A stretch of DNA of 64,000 nt from Paenarthrobacter sp. JL.01a (GCF_025452095.1 NZ_CP104877.1:3596001-3660000), one strand, 5' to 3'; shown: positions 45,825 through 54,084, numbered from the stretch's first letter. Made by a program: numbers and translations. The notes: generated by a model not told the origin, from the sequence alone.

Positions 45825-46255
45825 TCCGAGGCACTACCCAAGAGAAACAGTCGGGCGGTGTCATAACTACAGCCAACCCGCTTCGCAATCTCACGAATGA
45901 CCATCCCCTGCTTGCGGAGCCGAAGGATCTCTTCCTCCTTCCCTGGGGTAAGGCCGCGCGGTCTGGTGCCAACGCCACGCTCAGCCAGGAGGCGCAGGAA
46001 GGTTGACTTAGCGATACCGCTCTCACGAGCCAGTGCTGTGCTCGTTTCGCCCGCTTTATAGCGAGTAATGAGTTGGTCAAGTTCTTCTGGTGTGAAGCGA
46101 TCCGCCAGACGGTAGCGCTGCGCGGGGCGAGGGCGCTTGGCCGGCGGACGGCGGAGCTCAGCGGCATCGATCTGATCGAGGGCATCGCGGATGATGTTGA
46201 GCTTGTCTATTTTGAAGCTGGCCCGGTACGAGTAACATCCTAGGACCTCGACCAA
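45821..46255 (-). CDS. Recombinase C-terminal helix-turn-helix tail, element B
   Basis: A 144-residue frame from a TTG, closely similar to the tail of element A over its whole length: VEVLGCYSYRASFKID, TPEELDQLITRYKAGETSTA, ESGIAKSTFLRLL and ILRLRKQGMVIREIAKRVGC. The frame is open upstream through CGACCA and the host terminator. Its matching recombinase is gone. It marks the right edge of element B. If A and B leave together, the recombinase of A would fuse in frame to this tail. Confidence 0.75.
   Translation of the reverse strand: MVEVLGCYSYRASFKIDKLNIIRDALDQIDAAELRRPPAKRPRPAQRYRLADRFTPEELDQLITRYKAGETSTALARESGIAKSTFLRLLAERGVGTRPRGLTPGKEEEILRLRKQGMVIREIAKRVGCSYDTARLFLLGSASD
46249..46254. 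other. attR core at the right end of the integrated DNA
   Basis: Third CGACCA copy. Joining the tRNA 3' end directly to the sequence after it would restore tRNA-Pro followed by ATAACGAAA and a hairpin terminator 9 nt later, a normal tRNA locus. Confidence 0.65.
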
Positions 46256-46263
46256 TAACGAAA

Positions 46264-46290
46264 ATGGCGTCGAGAAATCGGCGCCTTTTT
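46264..46290 (+). terminator. Presumed original host terminator of tRNA-Pro
   Basis: The stem GGCGTCGA / TCGGCGCC with the GAAA loop is followed by TTTTT. Twenty-two nucleotides are identical to 21734-21755. In the empty site it would lie 9 nt after the tRNA CCA, the normal distance for a tRNA terminator. Confidence 0.75.
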
Positions 46291-46439
46291 CGTTTAACGC
46301 CCAAGCCCAAAGAATATCAACCGGCGGAGGTTATCCACAGGCGCGTGGCCGGCCGTTGCACGGCGGCTCCCCTGGCCTCTAGGCTCGCGCCTGATGACTG
46401 AATGCAGTCGAAGCAACGTATTTTGGGGGCGGTTGCCAG

Positions 46440-46817
46440 ATGTCCAGCGATCAGATTGGCCTTGTCACAGGATTGGGCGTGCTCGGCGCGGTGCTGCTGG
46501 CAGGCGGCGTTCTTGGCCTCGGCGGCTGGCTGCCGATGAACCCGGTGATTGGAATCCGCATCCCATCGGTCATGATGTCCGATGTCGCATGGAGGGCTGG
46601 ACACAGGAGTGCCGGCCCCTTCCTCATCCTCGGCGGCGCGTCGGCTGGAGCCGCCGCAGCGGTGACCACGTTGGTGCCCACGGCGAATCCTGTGACGGTT
46701 TCGCTGGCAGGTGGAGGAAGTGCAGTGCTGTTCCTGGTTATCGGAGCCGTCGTCGCCTCCAAGAGTGCGCTTCGGGCGGAAAGCCGCCAACCGGCGTCGA
46801 CTCCTGGTGCGCCATGA
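46440..46817 (+). CDS. SdpI-like membrane protein
   Basis: A 125-residue protein with three hydrophobic segments. The conserved loop GGWLPMNPVIGIRIPSVM then SDVAWRAGHR is the mark of the SdpI C-terminal family. In Bacillus SdpI gives immunity to a secreted toxin and signals to its regulator. Actinobacterial members are mostly unstudied. It is the first host gene after the integrated DNA. It converges on the secreted-peptide gene, with a shared bidirectional hairpin between. The presence of a possible immunity protein next to a secreted peptide is worth noting. Confidence 0.8.
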   Translation: MSSDQIGLVTGLGVLGAVLLAGGVLGLGGWLPMNPVIGIRIPSVMMSDVAWRAGHRSAGPFLILGGASAGAAAAVTTLVPTANPVTVSLAGGGSAVLFLVIGAVVASKSALRAESRQPASTPGAP

Positions 46818-46845
46818 GTTTTCCAGCGGCAGGGGGCAAAAGAAA

Positions 46846-46877
46846 ACCCCGGGGCATCGCTCGTCACGCCCCGGGGT
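46846..46877. terminator. Hairpin terminator shared by the SdpI-like and peptide genes
   Basis: Arms ACCCCGGGGC and GCCCCGGGGT (10 nt, perfect) around a 12-nt loop. On the minus strand they are followed by TTTTCTTTT, so the peptide gene has a strong terminator. The plus-strand gene has only the stem. Confidence 0.85.
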
Positions 46878-46894
46878 ATCTTCGGATGTCTTGC

Positions 46895-47113
46895 TTACAT
46901 CGGATCCGGCCAGTTGCCGATGGACATCGGCGTGGCGGTGGTGTCCGTTGTCTTGGTCGGCGCCGAAACGCGCATAGGATCAGGCCAGTTGCCAATGGCA
47001 CTGACCGATGAGTTGGAATCTACAGCTGACGCTGCAGAGACGACTGCGGGAGCCGCAACCGACAAAGTCAGTGCGCCTGCCAAGGCCACTGACGCGGCGA
47101 TTTTCTTGAACAT
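46895..47113 (-). CDS. Secreted peptide precursor with two IGNWPDPM repeats
   Basis: A 72-residue precursor. The signal peptide runs MFKKIAASVALAGALTLSVA to a likely cut after VSAASA (near residue 30). The mature part holds SAIGNWPDPM (residues 38-47) and, at the very C-terminus, SIGNWPDPM (64-72), joined by a Thr/Ala-rich linker. The two 24-nt repeat segments differ at three positions, all silent. This suggests selection on the peptide sequence. It is divergent from a helix-turn-helix/TPR regulator and has its own terminator. A processed signalling peptide is the most economical reading. A short structural or toxin-like secreted peptide is the alternative. Confidence 0.72.
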   Translation of the reverse strand: MFKKIAASVALAGALTLSVAAPAVVSAASAVDSNSSVSAIGNWPDPMRVSAPTKTTDTTATPMSIGNWPDPM

Positions 47114-47163
47114 GTTGTACCCCAATGCGAGTCGGATTCGTTACGGAAATTGCGCGGTCCCTG

Positions 47164-47204
47164 TTGACATACATTGTAAAATGTTTTCCACAGAGACTGT
47201 CAAG
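47164..47204. promoter_or_regulatory. Divergent promoter with TTGACA/TGTCAA inverted repeat
   Basis: TTGACA (47164-47169) and TGTCAA (47199-47204) form an outer inverted repeat, and ACATT-GTAA-AATGT (47171-47184) an inner one. On the minus strand TTGACA is followed 17 nt later by TTTACA (or 19 nt later by TACAAT), a good promoter for the peptide gene. The symmetry suggests binding by the adjacent regulator. Confidence 0.6.
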
Positions 47205-47237
47205 GTTTTGGTCAAAAGACACCTGTAGGAGGAACCC

Positions 47238-48503
47238 GTGGGAAACGGATTCGGCGAGAAGCTACGTGCCGAACGGCTCGAACGCGGGTTAACGCAGGCC
47301 GAGCTCGGCAAAAACCTGTACTCACCCAGCTACATCTCCCTGCTTGAAACGGGCCGTCGCGAGCCGACGGCCGAGGTCATCGAGGAACTTGCCCGTCGCT
47401 TGGAACTCGCGCCGAAGGCCCTGGAAGCGTGGAGCCAACCCGTTACCGTAAGCGACGCTGAATACGTCCTTGCCGGCTTGTACGCCCGCCAAGCATGGGA
47501 CTTGCGCGATTACCAGCTCGCTGCCAGCCACGCCGCCACTGCCGCGCAGATTGCCCTTGAGGCCAAGAACAACAGCGCCTGGTGGAACATGACGTACATG
47601 CAGGCCGAATGCGTCATGAAGCAGGGCCAGCTGAAGGAATGCCAGCAGATTGTTGAGCACCTGTTGGAACATCCCATGGCCACCGAGTCCGCCGGCCTGG
47701 GAGTGCGCGCCTGGCAGATGCTTGCCGCTGTGTGTCACGGACAAGGGCAGCTGGCCACCGCCGTCGAGCATGCAAAACAAGCCGTCAAGCTCAGCGAGCA
47801 ACTGCCCAAGGGCTCCACGCTCATCATTGGCGCGCACCGCGCGCTGATCGGCGCGCTGGCTGAGAGCGGCAAGCTCGACGAGGCCTGGGAGTACTGCCTG
47901 GCGATGATCGAGCATATGGACGAACACTCGATGTCGCAACTGGCAGGCGAGGTTGCATGGGTGGTTGGCAACGTAGCGTTCATGCGCCACGACTACACAG
48001 AGGGCATCAAGCACCACGAACGCGCCGCCAAGCTGCTTTCGCCCGCCAATGACATTGAACTGTGGGCCCGCTTCAACAAGGCCTCCGCGGCAGTCCGGCT
48101 GTCCTCAGGAATTGTGGAACCGGAAACTCTGTCCGCCATTGAACGCGCCGAGCTCGCGCTGTCCATTGTGGGCGGAAACAAGACGGACCAGCTGGAAGTC
48201 GCCTTCATCCGCGCCCGGTGGCTGTACCTGACCGGAGACATTCCGGCCGCCGTCGAGAAGCTGCGCGAAATCCATGCCGACCGCAAGGTTCTGGCCCGCC
48301 ACACGGCTGGTGAGGTGTCGTTGCTGCTCGGCAAGTCCTTGAAGGCCGCCGGTGAAGCTGCAGAAGCTCTGACCTTCCTGGAAGAAGCACAACACGACTT
48401 CAGCGCTGCAGGCGCCTCGGACCGCGTTCAACAGGCCATGGACGCCGTACTGGAGATCCGCCTGGCCGAGCGTCGGGCCGCGAAGGAACACTCCGAAGCC
48501 TGA
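47238..48503 (+). CDS. Helix-turn-helix regulator with C-terminal TPR domain (RRNPP-like layout)
   Basis: A 421-residue protein. An XRE-type helix-turn-helix at residues 5-60 (LTQAELGKNLYSPSYISLLE) is followed by about eight TPR-like helix pairs to the end (AWWNMTYMQAECVMKQGQLK, WEYCLAMIEHMDEH, WLYLTGDIPAAVEKL). This is the layout of PlcR, Rgg and related receptors that bind short imported peptides. The GTG start has GGAGG at 7 nt. It is divergent from the secreted peptide gene 125 nt away. No peptide-import permease is seen in the window, but Opp systems are general. Regulation of the peptide gene is inferred. Confidence 0.78.
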   Translation: MGNGFGEKLRAERLERGLTQAELGKNLYSPSYISLLETGRREPTAEVIEELARRLELAPKALEAWSQPVTVSDAEYVLAGLYARQAWDLRDYQLAASHAATAAQIALEAKNNSAWWNMTYMQAECVMKQGQLKECQQIVEHLLEHPMATESAGLGVRAWQMLAAVCHGQGQLATAVEHAKQAVKLSEQLPKGSTLIIGAHRALIGALAESGKLDEAWEYCLAMIEHMDEHSMSQLAGEVAWVVGNVAFMRHDYTEGIKHHERAAKLLSPANDIELWARFNKASAAVRLSSGIVEPETLSAIERAELALSIVGGNKTDQLEVAFIRARWLYLTGDIPAAVEKLREIHADRKVLARHTAGEVSLLLGKSLKAAGEAAEALTFLEEAQHDFSAAGASDRVQQAMDAVLEIRLAERRAAKEHSEA

Positions 48504-48510
48504 TTAACCA

Positions 48511-48570
48511 AACTGGGGGACAGCACTTGTTCCACTGAGCGCTCAGTAGAACATGTGCTGTCCCCCAGTT
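48511..48570. terminator. 60-bp near-perfect inverted repeat between convergent genes
   Basis: Arms start AACTGGGGGACAGCAC (48511) and end GTGCTGTCCCCCAGTT (48570), with only two mismatched pairs over 30. It lies between the regulator stop and the purC stop. The outer arm resembles the inverted repeat at 62010-62075, so this looks like a dispersed terminator family. Confidence 0.8.
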
Positions 48571-48579
48571 GGGTGCGGG

Positions 48580-49518
48580 CTACGCGAAGGTGCGGCCCGT
48601 GAGCTTCTCGTACGCCTCGACATAGCGGGCACGGGTGCGCTCCACGACGTCGGCGGGAAGAGCCGGCGGCGGAGCATCCGAGGACTTGTCCCAGCCGGAC
48701 TCCGCGGAGGTCAGCCAGTCGCGGACGTACTGCTTGTCGTAGGACGGCTGCGACTTGCCCGGCTCATACGTGGACGCGTCCCAGAACCGTGAAGAGTCCG
48801 GGGTGAGGACCTCATCGCCCAGCGTGATCACACCGGTTGCGGTATCGCTGCCGAACTCCACCTTGGTGTCGGCGAGGATGATGCCGCGTTCACGGGCGAT
48901 CTCCTCGGCGCGGGTGTAGATCTTCAGCGTGAGCTCGCTCAGGCGGGCTGCGATGTCGTCGCCAACCATTGCCACGACGTCGTCGTAGGTGATGTTGACG
49001 TCGTGCTCGCCAACTTCGGCCTTGGCCGACGGCGTGAAGATGGCGTGGTCCAAACGGGAACCGTCCACCAGGCCCTCAGGCAGCGGAATCTCACAGACAG
49101 TACCGGATTGCTTGTACTCCGCCAGGCCCGAACCCGTCAGGTAACCACGGGCGATGCATTCCACCGGGAACATCTCCAGCTTCTTGCAGATCATCGCGCG
49201 GCCCTCAACTTCGGCCGGGACACCGCCCTCAACCGTTGAGGCCAGCACGTGGTGCTCAACCTCCAGCTGCTCGAACCACCACAGGCTGAGCTGCGTCAGA
49301 ACGCGGCCCTTGTCCGGAATCTCGCTGCTCAAGACGTGGTCGTAGGCGCTGATACGGTCACTGGCGACCACCAGCACGCAGTCCTGGCCGAACTTGTCCG
49401 TGATGGCTTCATCGGCGGGGACATAGAGGTCGCGGACCTTGCCCGAGTAGACGTGCGTCCAGCCCGGAAGGTCCAGGGTCTCGGTCTCAAAGCCTCCGGT
49501 GGGAAGGAAGTCAGTCAT
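48580..49518 (-). CDS. purC: SAICAR synthetase
   Basis: A 312-residue enzyme that joins CAIR with aspartate in purine synthesis, using ATP. Motifs: VYSGKVRDLY at the N-terminus, SDRISAYDHVLSSEIPDKG, RGYLTGSGLAEYK and DTKVEFG near the C-terminal part. Length is that of the long (about 300-residue) form common in actinobacteria. It lies 2 nt downstream of purD on the same strand, so both are made from one transcript. Confidence 0.95.
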   Translation of the reverse strand: MTDFLPTGGFETETLDLPGWTHVYSGKVRDLYVPADEAITDKFGQDCVLVVASDRISAYDHVLSSEIPDKGRVLTQLSLWWFEQLEVEHHVLASTVEGGVPAEVEGRAMICKKLEMFPVECIARGYLTGSGLAEYKQSGTVCEIPLPEGLVDGSRLDHAIFTPSAKAEVGEHDVNITYDDVVAMVGDDIAARLSELTLKIYTRAEEIARERGIILADTKVEFGSDTATGVITLGDEVLTPDSSRFWDASTYEPGKSQPSYDKQYVRDWLTSAESGWDKSSDAPPPALPADVVERTRARYVEAYEKLTGRTFA

Positions 49519-49520
49519 GC

Positions 49521-50831
49521 TCAGGCCTGCACTTTCGGGATGGTGCCGGTAGCCGCGTACGGCACCCGGATTTCGCCGCGGGCGGCCTTGCCTGCGATAT
49601 CCGTACGGAACTGCGAACCTTCAAGCTGAACCAGCTCCACGCCGTCGTACGCCTTTTCGCGCGCCTCAACCAGATCGGAACCAAGCGCCACCACCGCGAG
49701 GACGCGGCCACCGGCGGAGACCACCTTGCCTTCGTCGTCCAGCTTGGTGCCGGCGTGGACAACGTGGACGCCGTCCAGCTCGTCGACCCTCTTCAGGCCG
49801 CGGATGCGGTCGCCCGTGCGGGGCGCGTCCGGGTAGTTTTCGGCGGCAACGACGACGGCGACTGCCGTGTCCTTGGACCAGCGCAGCTCTTCTGCCGTGT
49901 CCAGTTCGCCCTTGGCAGCTGCCAGCAGCAGCGCACCGAGCGGCGTCTTGAGCCGGGCCAGGACAGCCTGGGTCTCGGGATCGCCGAAGCGGACGTTGAA
50001 TTCGATGACGCGCGTGCCGCGGGAGGTGAGGGCCAGGCCGCAGTAGAGGACGCCAATGAAGGGTGTGCCGCGGCGGGCCATCTCATCGACGGTCGGCTGG
50101 GCTACGCGGTCGATGACTTCCTGGACCAGGCCTTCGGGTGCCCACTCCAGCGGGGTGTAAGCCCCCATGCCGCCGGTGTTGGGGCCTTCGTCGTTGTCGA
50201 AGATGCGCTTGAAGTCCTGCGCCGGGGACAGCGGAACGGTGGTGTGGCCGTCGCAGAGGACGAACAGGGAAACCTCGGGGCCGTCCAGGAATTCCTCGAT
50301 CACCACGGTTCCACCCGCGTCGAAGCAGGTCTGGGCGTGTGCCAGGGCTTCGTCGCGATCCTTGGTGACCACGACGCCCTTGCCGGCAGCGAGTCCGTCA
50401 TCCTTCACGACATAGGGTGCGCCGAAGGCATCCAGCGCGTCTGCGGCTTCTTCGGCGTTTTCGGCTACGCGCGCCATGGCCGTGGGGACGCCCGCTTCAG
50501 CCATGATCTGCTTGGCGAAGGCCTTGGAAGCCTCCAGCTGCGCGGCTTCCTTGCTGGGGCCGAACACAGGGATACCGGCTTCCCGGACGGCGTCGGATAC
50601 ACCCGCGGCCAGCGGTGCTTCCGGGCCGACGACAACCAGGTCCACGCCCAGCTTGGTGGCGAGGGCGGACACGGCTTCCGGGTTGTTCCCGTCAATCGCG
50701 TGGGTGGGAACGAGTTTGCTGATGCCCGCGTTGCCCGGGGCCGCGTGGACCTCCGAGACGTTGGGGTCTTCAAGCAGAGAGCGGACAATGGCGTGTTCGC
50801 GGCCGCCTGGGCCAATGACGAGTACCTTCAC
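49521..50831 (-). CDS. purD: Phosphoribosylamine-glycine ligase
   Basis: A 436-residue ATP-grasp enzyme that makes glycinamide ribonucleotide from phosphoribosylamine and glycine. It starts MKVLVIGPGGREHAI, the purD signature. The ATP-grasp core carries PYVVKDDGLAAGKGV, and FNVRFGDPETQ holds the metal ligands. Length is typical. It is the upstream gene of the purD-purC pair and is divergent from the asparaginase gene across a 149-nt gap containing two GCACCCTGGCACGC copies. Confidence 0.95.
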   Translation of the reverse strand: MKVLVIGPGGREHAIVRSLLEDPNVSEVHAAPGNAGISKLVPTHAIDGNNPEAVSALATKLGVDLVVVGPEAPLAAGVSDAVREAGIPVFGPSKEAAQLEASKAFAKQIMAEAGVPTAMARVAENAEEAADALDAFGAPYVVKDDGLAAGKGVVVTKDRDEALAHAQTCFDAGGTVVIEEFLDGPEVSLFVLCDGHTTVPLSPAQDFKRIFDNDEGPNTGGMGAYTPLEWAPEGLVQEVIDRVAQPTVDEMARRGTPFIGVLYCGLALTSRGTRVIEFNVRFGDPETQAVLARLKTPLGALLLAAAKGELDTAEELRWSKDTAVAVVVAAENYPDAPRTGDRIRGLKRVDELDGVHVVHAGTKLDDEGKVVSAGGRVLAVVALGSDLVEAREKAYDGVELVQLEGSQFRTDIAGKAARGEIRVPYAATGTIPKVQA

Positions 50832-50980
50832 GGCTTAAAGGGTACTTTGTGCAGCGCGCTCGGCCTAAGCTGTGTCACGCAGCGGACCGGGTACGCACCC
50901 TGGCACGCACCGCGCACCCTGGCACGCGCGCGCAGCCGGGCATGACCGGAGAAACGCGCCACCACGCCTAGACTTGCTAC

Positions 50981-51997
50981 ATGCCCATGAGTTCGCATGA
51001 AACGTTCAACGTTGAGTCCGCCGTCGAACTGGCAGTGATCGAACGCAGTGGCTTTATTGAGTCCCGGCACGTTGGTGCGGCCGTGGTCCTCGCCGGTGAC
51101 GGTTCGGTAGTCACACGACTCGGCGACATCGACGCTCCCGTCTTCGCCCGCTCCACCCTCAAGCCCTTCCAGGCCCTCGCTTCCATGCAGTCCGGCGTTC
51201 CGTTGCGCGGCGCCCAAGTGGCTGTTGCGTGCGGAAGCCACACCGGTTCCCTGGACCACATGGACGTTGTTGAAGGCATGCTCAAGGCAGCCGGGGTGCG
51301 GGAAGAACACCTCCAATGCCCCACGGCTTGGCCCGAGGACGAGACCGCCCGCAACTGGATGGTTCGCTCTGAGCGGGGAAAGTCGAAACTCGCCTTCAAC
51401 TGTTCCGGCAAGCACGCGGCGTTCCTCTGGGCTTGCACGGAGAACGGCTGGGACCTCCGGAGCTACCTCGAACCCAACCACCCGCTCCAGCAGCGCGTGC
51501 GTTCGGTCATTGAGGAATACAGCGGCGAGCACATTTCCCATCTGGGCATTGACGGCTGTGGTGCTCCCGTGGCTGCGCTCTCCCTGACCGGACTGGCCCG
51601 CGCCTACTCCCGCTTGGCCAAGTCGCCGGGCGACAGCTCGTCCAACGCCCGAGCGGCCACGATTGCCACGTCCATGCTCGATTACCCGTGGGCCGTCCAG
51701 GGCAAGGGCGAATCGAACACCGTAGTGATGGAAGAGTTGGATGTCCTGGCCAAGATCGGCGCCGAGGGTGTCCTCGTCTTGGCCACCCCCACCGGAGCCA
51801 CCGTGGCAGTGAAGGTGCTGGACGGCAACCTCCGCGCCACCTCGCTGGTGGGACTGACCCTGCTTGCCGTGAGCGGGGCCGTGGACATCCCGGCAGTCTC
51901 CAGCGTCCTGGAAAGAGTCGTGGAACCCGTATTGGGTGGAGGCCACGAAGTGGGCAGGATCCGCCTGGGCCACGCCGTCTCCGCCCTGCTCGATTAG
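50981..51997 (+). CDS. Asparaginase, Rhizobium-type family
   Basis: A 338-residue protein of the asparaginase family first known from Rhizobium (Pfam Asparaginase_II), not the EcAI/EcAII fold. Motifs include RSTLKPFQALASM (serine and lysine of the active site), ACGSHTG, FNCSGKHAAFL and GIDGCGAPV. It hydrolyses asparagine to aspartate and ammonia in the cytoplasm. It is followed 20 nt downstream by the SCP-like gene, and both end at a strong hairpin, so they form a transcript. Confidence 0.88.
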   Translation: MPMSSHETFNVESAVELAVIERSGFIESRHVGAAVVLAGDGSVVTRLGDIDAPVFARSTLKPFQALASMQSGVPLRGAQVAVACGSHTGSLDHMDVVEGMLKAAGVREEHLQCPTAWPEDETARNWMVRSERGKSKLAFNCSGKHAAFLWACTENGWDLRSYLEPNHPLQQRVRSVIEEYSGEHISHLGIDGCGAPVAALSLTGLARAYSRLAKSPGDSSSNARAATIATSMLDYPWAVQGKGESNTVVMEELDVLAKIGAEGVLVLATPTGATVAVKVLDGNLRATSLVGLTLLAVSGAVDIPAVSSVLERVVEPVLGGGHEVGRIRLGHAVSALLD

Positions 51998-52017
51998 TAG
52001 TTAAGAAGGAAACACCC

Positions 52018-52428
52018 ATGGCCGTTGCACGTCGCCGCGTCGACATCTCCGAGGGCAAAGCCGCGCTGGCAGCCTGGCGGGCTGCCGTCGAACCTTCCGG
52101 CACCGACACCGCAGGCGGACCTGCCGCCGCTGCCGGGACTACGCCGTCGCGCGCTTTGATTGCGACGGCGGTGCGCTACTCCCTGGAGGAAGTCACCGCA
52201 CGCGCGCCCGGCAATTCGGTGGAGGTCCGCGTCCCACCGTTCGGTGTGACGCAGTGCGTGGAGGGTCCGCGGCACACGCGCGGCACTCCCCCGAACGTCA
52301 TCGAGACCGACGCCGATACCTGGCTGAGGCTGGCGACCGGGCGGATTACGTGGGGTGAGGCCGTGCAGTCCCACAAAGTGACCGCCTCAGGTTTGCGGGC
52401 CGACCTCTCTGCGCTCCTCCCCCTCTAA
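52018..52428 (+). CDS. Sterol-carrier-like (SCP2-type) small protein
   Basis: A 136-residue protein. The core AVRYSLEEVTARAPGNSVEV followed by VPPFGVTQCVEGPRHTRG and DADTWLRLATGRITWGEAV matches the actinobacterial sterol-carrier family. This family probably binds a lipid or hydrophobic ligand; its role is unknown. The start is fixed by AAGAAGGA upstream. It follows the asparaginase gene closely, but no functional link is evident. Confidence 0.82.
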   Translation: MAVARRRVDISEGKAALAAWRAAVEPSGTDTAGGPAAAAGTTPSRALIATAVRYSLEEVTARAPGNSVEVRVPPFGVTQCVEGPRHTRGTPPNVIETDADTWLRLATGRITWGEAVQSHKVTASGLRADLSALLPL

Positions 52429-52433
52429 ACGAG

Positions 52434-52490
52434 TTTTTGTACAGCTAATGCCCCTAAGACGGCGTCTTAGGGGCATTAGCTGTACAAAAA
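52434..52490. terminator. Perfect 27-bp inverted repeat, bidirectional terminator
   Basis: Arms 52434-52460 and 52464-52490 pair over all 27 bases around a GGC loop. The arms begin TTTTTGTAC and end GTACAAAAA, so T-runs flank the stem on both strands. It ends both the SCP-like gene and the convergent dctA gene. Confidence 0.93.
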
Positions 52491-52501
52491 ACCCGCGCAG
52501 G

Positions 52502-53989
52502 TTAGTCGGGGCAGACCGGTGTTGTCGGCTGGCCGGGCTTGCTCATCTCGAACTGCGGAATCTCATCCGCTGCCGGGCCGCCACGGAATTTCGGGGAGGG
52601 TTCCTGGCCGTCGCTGAGGCGCTTGAGCTCCTGCTGGGCGTAGACGTCTTCCTTGCCGAGCATGATGGCTGTGTCCTCGTTGGTGATTTCGCCGTTGAAG
52701 GCGCGGACCATAACGCTGCGGTCGAACTGGCCTTCCCACTTGGCCACCACGAACGTTGCTACGCAGTTGCCGAGCAGGTTGACCACTACACGCATCGAGT
52801 CCATGAGGCGGTCGGCGCCAAGGAGAAGCGCGACGCCGGCCACCGGGAAGATGCCCAGCGCGGCGGCAGTGGCTGAGAGGGCCAGGAAGGACGACCCCGG
52901 AACGCCTGCCATGCCCTTTGAGGTCAGGAGCAGGACGCCGAGTGCAGCCAACTGCTGGCCGAGATCCAGGTTGTGGCCGAAAGCCTGCGCCAGGAAGAGC
53001 AGCGAGATGGAGAGGTAGATCGCGGCGCCATCCAGGTTGAAGGAGTAGCCGGTCGGCACTACCAAGCCCGTGGTGGCCCTTGAACAGCCGGCGTTGGTCA
53101 GCTTGGTCATGATGCGCGGCATGACCGCTTCAGTGGAGGCCGTACCGAGAGCCAGCAGGAATTCCTCGCGGGTGTACTTCAGGAACTGCCACAGCGGAAC
53201 ACGGGCGAAGCCCCAGGCCACCAGGAACAGCAGGCCGATGAAGACGATTGCCGCGCCGTAGCAGGAGGCAATCAGCAGGGCATAGGTTCCCAGTGTGCCC
53301 ACCCCGTACTGGCCGATGATGAACGCCATCGCGCCGAAAGCACCGATGGGGGCCACTCTCATGATCCAGGACATGATCTTGAAGATCAGTTCCAGCACGG
53401 TTTCCATGAGGCTGATGACCGGCAAGCACCTTTCGCGGCCGATGACCACGATTGCCGCACCGAAGAAGACGGAGAAGAAGAGCACCTGAAGCAGGCTGTT
53501 GCTGGCGAAAGCGCCGATCACGCTGGACGGAATGACATCCAGGATGAAGGCCGCTGCGTCCTTGGGGACTGCGTGGCCGGTTTTAGCGTCGAGCGCTTCC
53601 TGGGAAAGGGTAGCGGGATCGATGTTGAGGCCAGCACCAGGCTGGACAATGTTTGCGACTACCAGGCCGAAAACCAGGGCGAAGAGAGTGGCGCCGGTGA
53701 AGTACAGGAGTGCTTTGACCCCGACCCGTCCGACCGCCTTGACGTCGCCCACTGCCGAGATGCCCGTGACGATCACGAGGAAAATCAGCGGGGCGATGAT
53801 CATCTTGATGAGTTGAATGAATCCATCACCCAGTGGCCGGAGGGCGGACCCGATGTTCGGCCAGAAATGACCGATGAGCACACCTGCGACGACGGCGATC
53901 AGGATTTGAAAAAAGAGCGACTGGTACAGCCGCTTTTTCTTCTGCGGGGCCGAACTCGCCTTCAGCGCCGCGGGGTCTGGGATCTTCAT
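52502..53989 (-). CDS. dctA: C4-dicarboxylate:cation symporter
   Basis: A 495-residue DAACS-family transporter. A basic N-terminus is followed by about eight helices, two re-entrant loops and the family signature regions: IPSSVIGAF, ALGTASTEAVMPRI (the serine-rich loop), PTGYSFNLDGAAIY and LLTSKGMAGVPGSSFL. It imports succinate, fumarate and malate with protons or sodium. The C-terminal ~45 residues are soluble and Pro-rich, as in actinobacterial members. A palindrome TTCCATATTGCGGAA lies ~95 nt upstream (54085-54099), a likely regulator site. Confidence 0.92.
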   Translation of the reverse strand: MKIPDPAALKASSAPQKKKRLYQSLFFQILIAVVAGVLIGHFWPNIGSALRPLGDGFIQLIKMIIAPLIFLVIVTGISAVGDVKAVGRVGVKALLYFTGATLFALVFGLVVANIVQPGAGLNIDPATLSQEALDAKTGHAVPKDAAAFILDVIPSSVIGAFASNSLLQVLFFSVFFGAAIVVIGRERCLPVISLMETVLELIFKIMSWIMRVAPIGAFGAMAFIIGQYGVGTLGTYALLIASCYGAAIVFIGLLFLVAWGFARVPLWQFLKYTREEFLLALGTASTEAVMPRIMTKLTNAGCSRATTGLVVPTGYSFNLDGAAIYLSISLLFLAQAFGHNLDLGQQLAALGVLLLTSKGMAGVPGSSFLALSATAAALGIFPVAGVALLLGADRLMDSMRVVVNLLGNCVATFVVAKWEGQFDRSVMVRAFNGEITNEDTAIMLGKEDVYAQQELKRLSDGQEPSPKFRGGPAADEIPQFEMSKPGQPTTPVCPD

Positions 53990-54084
53990 TGATCTGAACC
54001 AATCAGTTTGGGAACAGCCCCTCGTTTTGGGGGGATGTCTTCAATGTAAGCCGGGTCACATCATTCCGCAAGGGGAGATTCGAT

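Larger units (their letters stand above)
42263..46254. mobile_element. Element B: integrase-less pilin-bearing island, about 4 kb
   Basis: It is bounded by CGACCA sites and ends in its own recombinase-tail gene, but has no recombinase. It holds five prepilin-type genes, two small frames and AT-richer DNA than either flank. The left end carries a tRNA-type terminator at 42303-42332, as element A does. This is the pattern of a cis-mobilizable remnant that could be moved by the recombinase of element A. Confidence 0.6.

Noticed and set aside
50880-50940. Repeat array in the purD-asparaginase gap
   Set aside because: Only two copies of GCACCCTGGCACGC are present, in very GC-rich DNA; not enough to call an array.
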